DNA from: Treponema sp. UBA4328
Lineage (GTDB): Bacteria; Spirochaetota; Spirochaetia; Treponematales; Treponemataceae
NCBI GenBank assembly: GCA_002394465.1
Contig: DGTU01000183.1
Span: 1 to 7,477, forward strand
Direction of reading: 5' to 3'
DNA length: 7,477 nt
The position numbers and the translations under genes are program-made. Under the pieces are notes generated by a model that saw only the letters and a list, made by a program, of their open reading frames with translations, did not search any database and was not told where the DNA came from. Shown in pieces: positions 5,999 through 7,477 of this stretch (positions are counted from its first letter, which is position 1; the number at the start of each line of letters is the position of its first letter).

Positions 5999-6778
5999 TC
6001 ATTCTCCGGCTGCAATCCTGAAACCGAAAGTGTAATATGAATAGCAGGGCTGATATCTTGAGCCGTAATGGTGACCTGTGAAAGTGATTTTGCAGAGGTC
6101 ACGGTCACTGCTGTAACAGCCGCCTTTTTTTATGCGGAAATCATCCGAATTTTCCTGGTATTTATCTTCGCACCATTCCCAGAGGTTCCCGCTCATGTCG
6201 TACAGTCCCCATTCATTCGGTTTTTTCTGAGCCGTTTCATGCGGAGTCCAGCCGCTGTTTTTTGAATACCATGCCGTTTCATCCGGAGTGCTGCTGCCTG
6301 AATAAATATAATCTCTGCCGCATTTTGCTGCCGTTTCCCATTCCCTGACGGTCGGAAGGCGGAAGCCGTCTGCTTTCGGATTTGTTTCGACTTTTCCCGT
6401 TACTGACGCACCTGAATGCGGAGAATAGTCCCACTCATCACAGTCTGTATTCCCGTCAACGCTGTAGACAGGAGTTTTCCCAAGGAGGACGCTGAGTTTA
6501 TTGCAGAACACTATGCAGTCATACCAGTTAACGCTGTCGACGGGCATGTTTTCACCGGTAAAATAGGCCGGGTTTTCTTCCGTAACGGCTTCGTAAATTT
6601 CCTGTGTAACTTCAGTCTCCCCGATGGAATAATTTTCTCCGGGGATTTTAATCATTTTGAACGAGACGCCTTCGGCTACAGTGTAAGTGATTGACTGAGG
6701 GCTTTGTGGTTCATCTGCATGGAGAAGGGAAGAGGATAATGTCAGGAATAATAATGCAGGAAGCAGAAAGCGTTGCAT
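5999..6778 (-). CDS. Secreted SUMF1 (formylglycine-generating-enzyme-like) domain protein
   Basis: A 259-residue protein with a signal peptide: hydrophobic run at residues 4-19 and probable cleavage after LHA (21). The rest is one SUMF1 domain: GETEVTQEIY (53-62), PVDSVNWYDCIVFCNKL (79-95), GFRLPTVREWE (138-148), NEWGLYDMSGNLWEWCED (188-205), KKGGCYSSD (217-225) and the terminal GFRIA (252-256). True formylglycine-generating enzymes use two cysteines about 15-20 residues before GFR. Counting back from GFRIA those positions are not cysteine, so sulfatase activation is unlikely and a structural or ligand-binding role is more plausible. Such proteins are numerous in treponemes. ATG 6778 (minus strand) starts the signal peptide properly; only a weak GAG lies before it. 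It runs against the PIN remnant and is divergent from the flavoprotein gene. No clear terminator follows it. Confidence 0.9.
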   Translation of the reverse strand: MQRFLLPALLFLTLSSSLLHADEPQSPQSITYTVAEGVSFKMIKIPGENYSIGETEVTQEIYEAVTEENPAYFTGENMPVDSVNWYDCIVFCNKLSVLLGKTPVYSVDGNTDCDEWDYSPHSGASVTGKVETNPKADGFRLPTVREWETAAKCGRDYIYSGSSTPDETAWYSKNSGWTPHETAQKKPNEWGLYDMSGNLWEWCEDKYQENSDDFRIKKGGCYSSDRDLCKITFTGHHYGSRYQPCYSYYTFGFRIAAGE

Positions 6779-6784
6779 GCTCAG

Positions 6785-6813
6785 ATGATAGCACAGATGT
6801 CATAAAGTTGCAA
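6785..6813 (-). promoter_or_regulatory. Candidate promoter of the SUMF1 gene, possibly leaderless
   Basis: On the minus strand TTGCAA (6813-6808) and TATCAT (6790-6785) are 17 bases apart, close to the sigma-70 consensus. The -10 ends six bases before the ATG at 6778, so transcription would begin at or next to the start codon. No strong ribosome site is visible. If this promoter is used, the mRNA is leaderless or nearly so. Confidence 0.5.
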
Positions 6814-6839
6814 AAAATGGAGTTTAAAATCATGTAATC

Positions 6840-6848
6840 TGATATAAT
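6840..6848 (+). promoter_or_regulatory. Extended -10 promoter of the flavoprotein gene
   Basis: TGATATAAT contains a perfect TATAAT (6843-6848) preceded by the TGN extension. No good -35 is seen at 17 bases (only GAGTTT at 6820-6825), as is usual for extended -10 promoters. Transcription should start near 6855. AGGAG (6863-6867) then lies 7 bases before ATG 6875. Confidence 0.65.
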
Positions 6849-6874
6849 CTGTAAAAAGAATCAGGAGTGAAAAT

Positions 6875-7351
6875 ATGTTCAGGCAGATGAGGCGTTTTAA
6901 GCAGCAGGTTAGCAGCGAAAAGTGTATTGAGATTCTTAAAAACGAGTGGCGTGGAGTTCTTGCCCTTCTTGGTGATGACGGATATCCGTATACTGTTCCA
7001 ATTGATTTTTATTATGATGAAACTGACGGAAAGATTTATTTTCACGGTGCTAAGGAAGGTCACAAAATCGATGCAATTGAAAAATGTGACAAAGCTTCTT
7101 TCTGTGTGATGGACTCAGGCTTTAAAAAAGACGGTGACTGGGCTTTGAACATTACAAGCGTTGTGGTGTTCGGCAGAATCAGCAAGGTTGACGACTTTGA
7201 AAAAACAAAGGAAAAGGTCTGTAAGCTCGGAGCAAAATATCACCCGTCACTGAAGGACGTTGAAGCAGAATGGGAAAATGCAAAGAACCGCGTTCAGTGC
7301 CTTGAAATGACGGTTGAGCACATGACCGGTAAACTCGTAAACGAGAAGTGA
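6875..7351 (+). CDS. Pyridoxamine 5'-phosphate oxidase-fold flavoprotein, NimA-like
   Basis: A 158-residue cytoplasmic protein of the split-barrel FMN-binding family. Marks: MRRFKQQVSSEKCIEIL at the start, the strand pair GVLALLGDDGYPYTVPIDF (27-45), IYFHGAKEGHKIDAI (54-68) and a VVVFGRI strand (97-103). This is the pattern of NimA-type and 'flavin-nucleotide-binding' proteins, some of which reduce nitroimidazoles. The length is normal for the family and the protein looks intact. ATG 6875 is supported by AGGAG seven bases upstream and by the conserved N-terminal motif. It has its own promoter and is divergent from the SUMF1 gene, with no link to the pectin genes. The true substrate is not known from sequence; drug resistance should not be assumed. 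Confidence 0.88.
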   Translation: MFRQMRRFKQQVSSEKCIEILKNEWRGVLALLGDDGYPYTVPIDFYYDETDGKIYFHGAKEGHKIDAIEKCDKASFCVMDSGFKKDGDWALNITSVVVFGRISKVDDFEKTKEKVCKLGAKYHPSLKDVEAEWENAKNRVQCLEMTVEHMTGKLVNEK

Positions 7352-7477
7352 GGATGGAATTGAAAAAAATATTTTTAATTTCCACTTTTCTTTTTAAAAT
7401 AGAATCTAAATAATCATAAATTTCTTTATTATTTTTATTTTTATTTCTTTCTTCTTTTATAGACATATATTGTTTAG
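7352..7477. other. Very AT-rich window edge, possible end of another gene on the minus strand
   Basis: By hand count only about 20 of 126 bases are G or C, far below the rest of the window. On the minus strand a frame is open from the window edge and contains ATG at 7466-7464, then a Lys/Asn/Glu-rich stretch (MSIKEERNKNKNNKEIYDYL and on). It continues, without a stop, 173 bases into the 3' end of the flavoprotein gene, which a real convergent gene would rarely do. No family is recognised. It could be the degraded edge of a transferred gene or simply low-complexity spacer. Confidence 0.3.
7356..7395 (+). terminator. Weak AT-rich terminator after the flavoprotein gene
   Basis: GGAA (7356-7359) and TTCC (7380-7383) close an imperfect, mostly A-T stem that includes AAAAA (7363-7367) against TTTTT (7372-7376). 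A pyrimidine-rich run follows (ACTTTTCTTTTT, 7384-7395). The stem has few G-C pairs and several mismatches, so the call is tentative. Confidence 0.35.

Noticed and set aside
7179..7466. A 95-residue minus-strand reading frame overlapping the end of the flavoprotein gene
   Set aside because: More than half of it is antisense to a well-supported gene, no family is recognised, and the start region is low-complexity AT-rich sequence. It is kept only as a possible partial gene in the edge feature.

Overview
The window looks like chromosomal DNA of a Gram-negative-type anaerobe that uses plant polysaccharide. A gut, rumen or oral Treponema is my best guess. The reasons are the pectin-degrading gene set, a secreted SUMF1-domain protein of the kind common in treponemes, and the style of the decayed RHH/PIN toxin-antitoxin pair. 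This assignment is inference; nothing in the window proves the genus. No rRNA, tRNA, insertion sequence or CRISPR array was seen.

Layout, left to right. Bases 1-677 hold the C-terminal half of a beta-CASP metallo-beta-lactamase-fold ribonuclease-type protein. Ten bases later a pectin block begins on the same strand: a secreted pectate lyase (PL1, 688-1995), a membrane-anchored alpha/beta hydrolase (2033-3034) and a pectin methylesterase (CE8, 3047-4033). A 128-base AT-rich gap follows, with a long inverted repeat and promoter-like sequence. Then comes a polygalacturonase (GH28, 4162-5517) closed by a strong terminator (5521-5547). Downstream is a broken toxin-antitoxin module: an N-terminally truncated antitoxin remnant overlapping (ATGA) a PIN toxin that has lost its middle and shifted frame. 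Convergent to it is a secreted SUMF1-domain protein (minus strand, 5999-6778). Divergent from that, across a 96-base double promoter, is a NimA-like pyridoxamine-phosphate-oxidase-fold flavoprotein (6875-7351). The window ends in a very AT-rich stretch with a weak terminator and possibly the edge of another gene.

How the genes may work together. PL1 carries a signal peptide and would cleave de-esterified pectin outside the cytoplasm by beta-elimination. CE8 and GH28 have no signal peptide, and in-frame stops just upstream rule out a missed one. They therefore appear to act inside the cell on imported, partly methylated oligogalacturonides: CE8 removes methyl esters and GH28 hydrolyses the freed chains. 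The alpha/beta hydrolase may remove another ester decoration, but its substrate cannot be read from sequence. No transporter or regulator gene is visible; these may lie outside the window.

The most interesting leads are the split localisation of the pectinases, the inverted repeat ahead of GH28 as a possible operator, the unassigned esterase inside the pectin operon, and the deletion-scarred toxin-antitoxin remnant lying in the same frame as GH28. I did not find a clearly new biological system.
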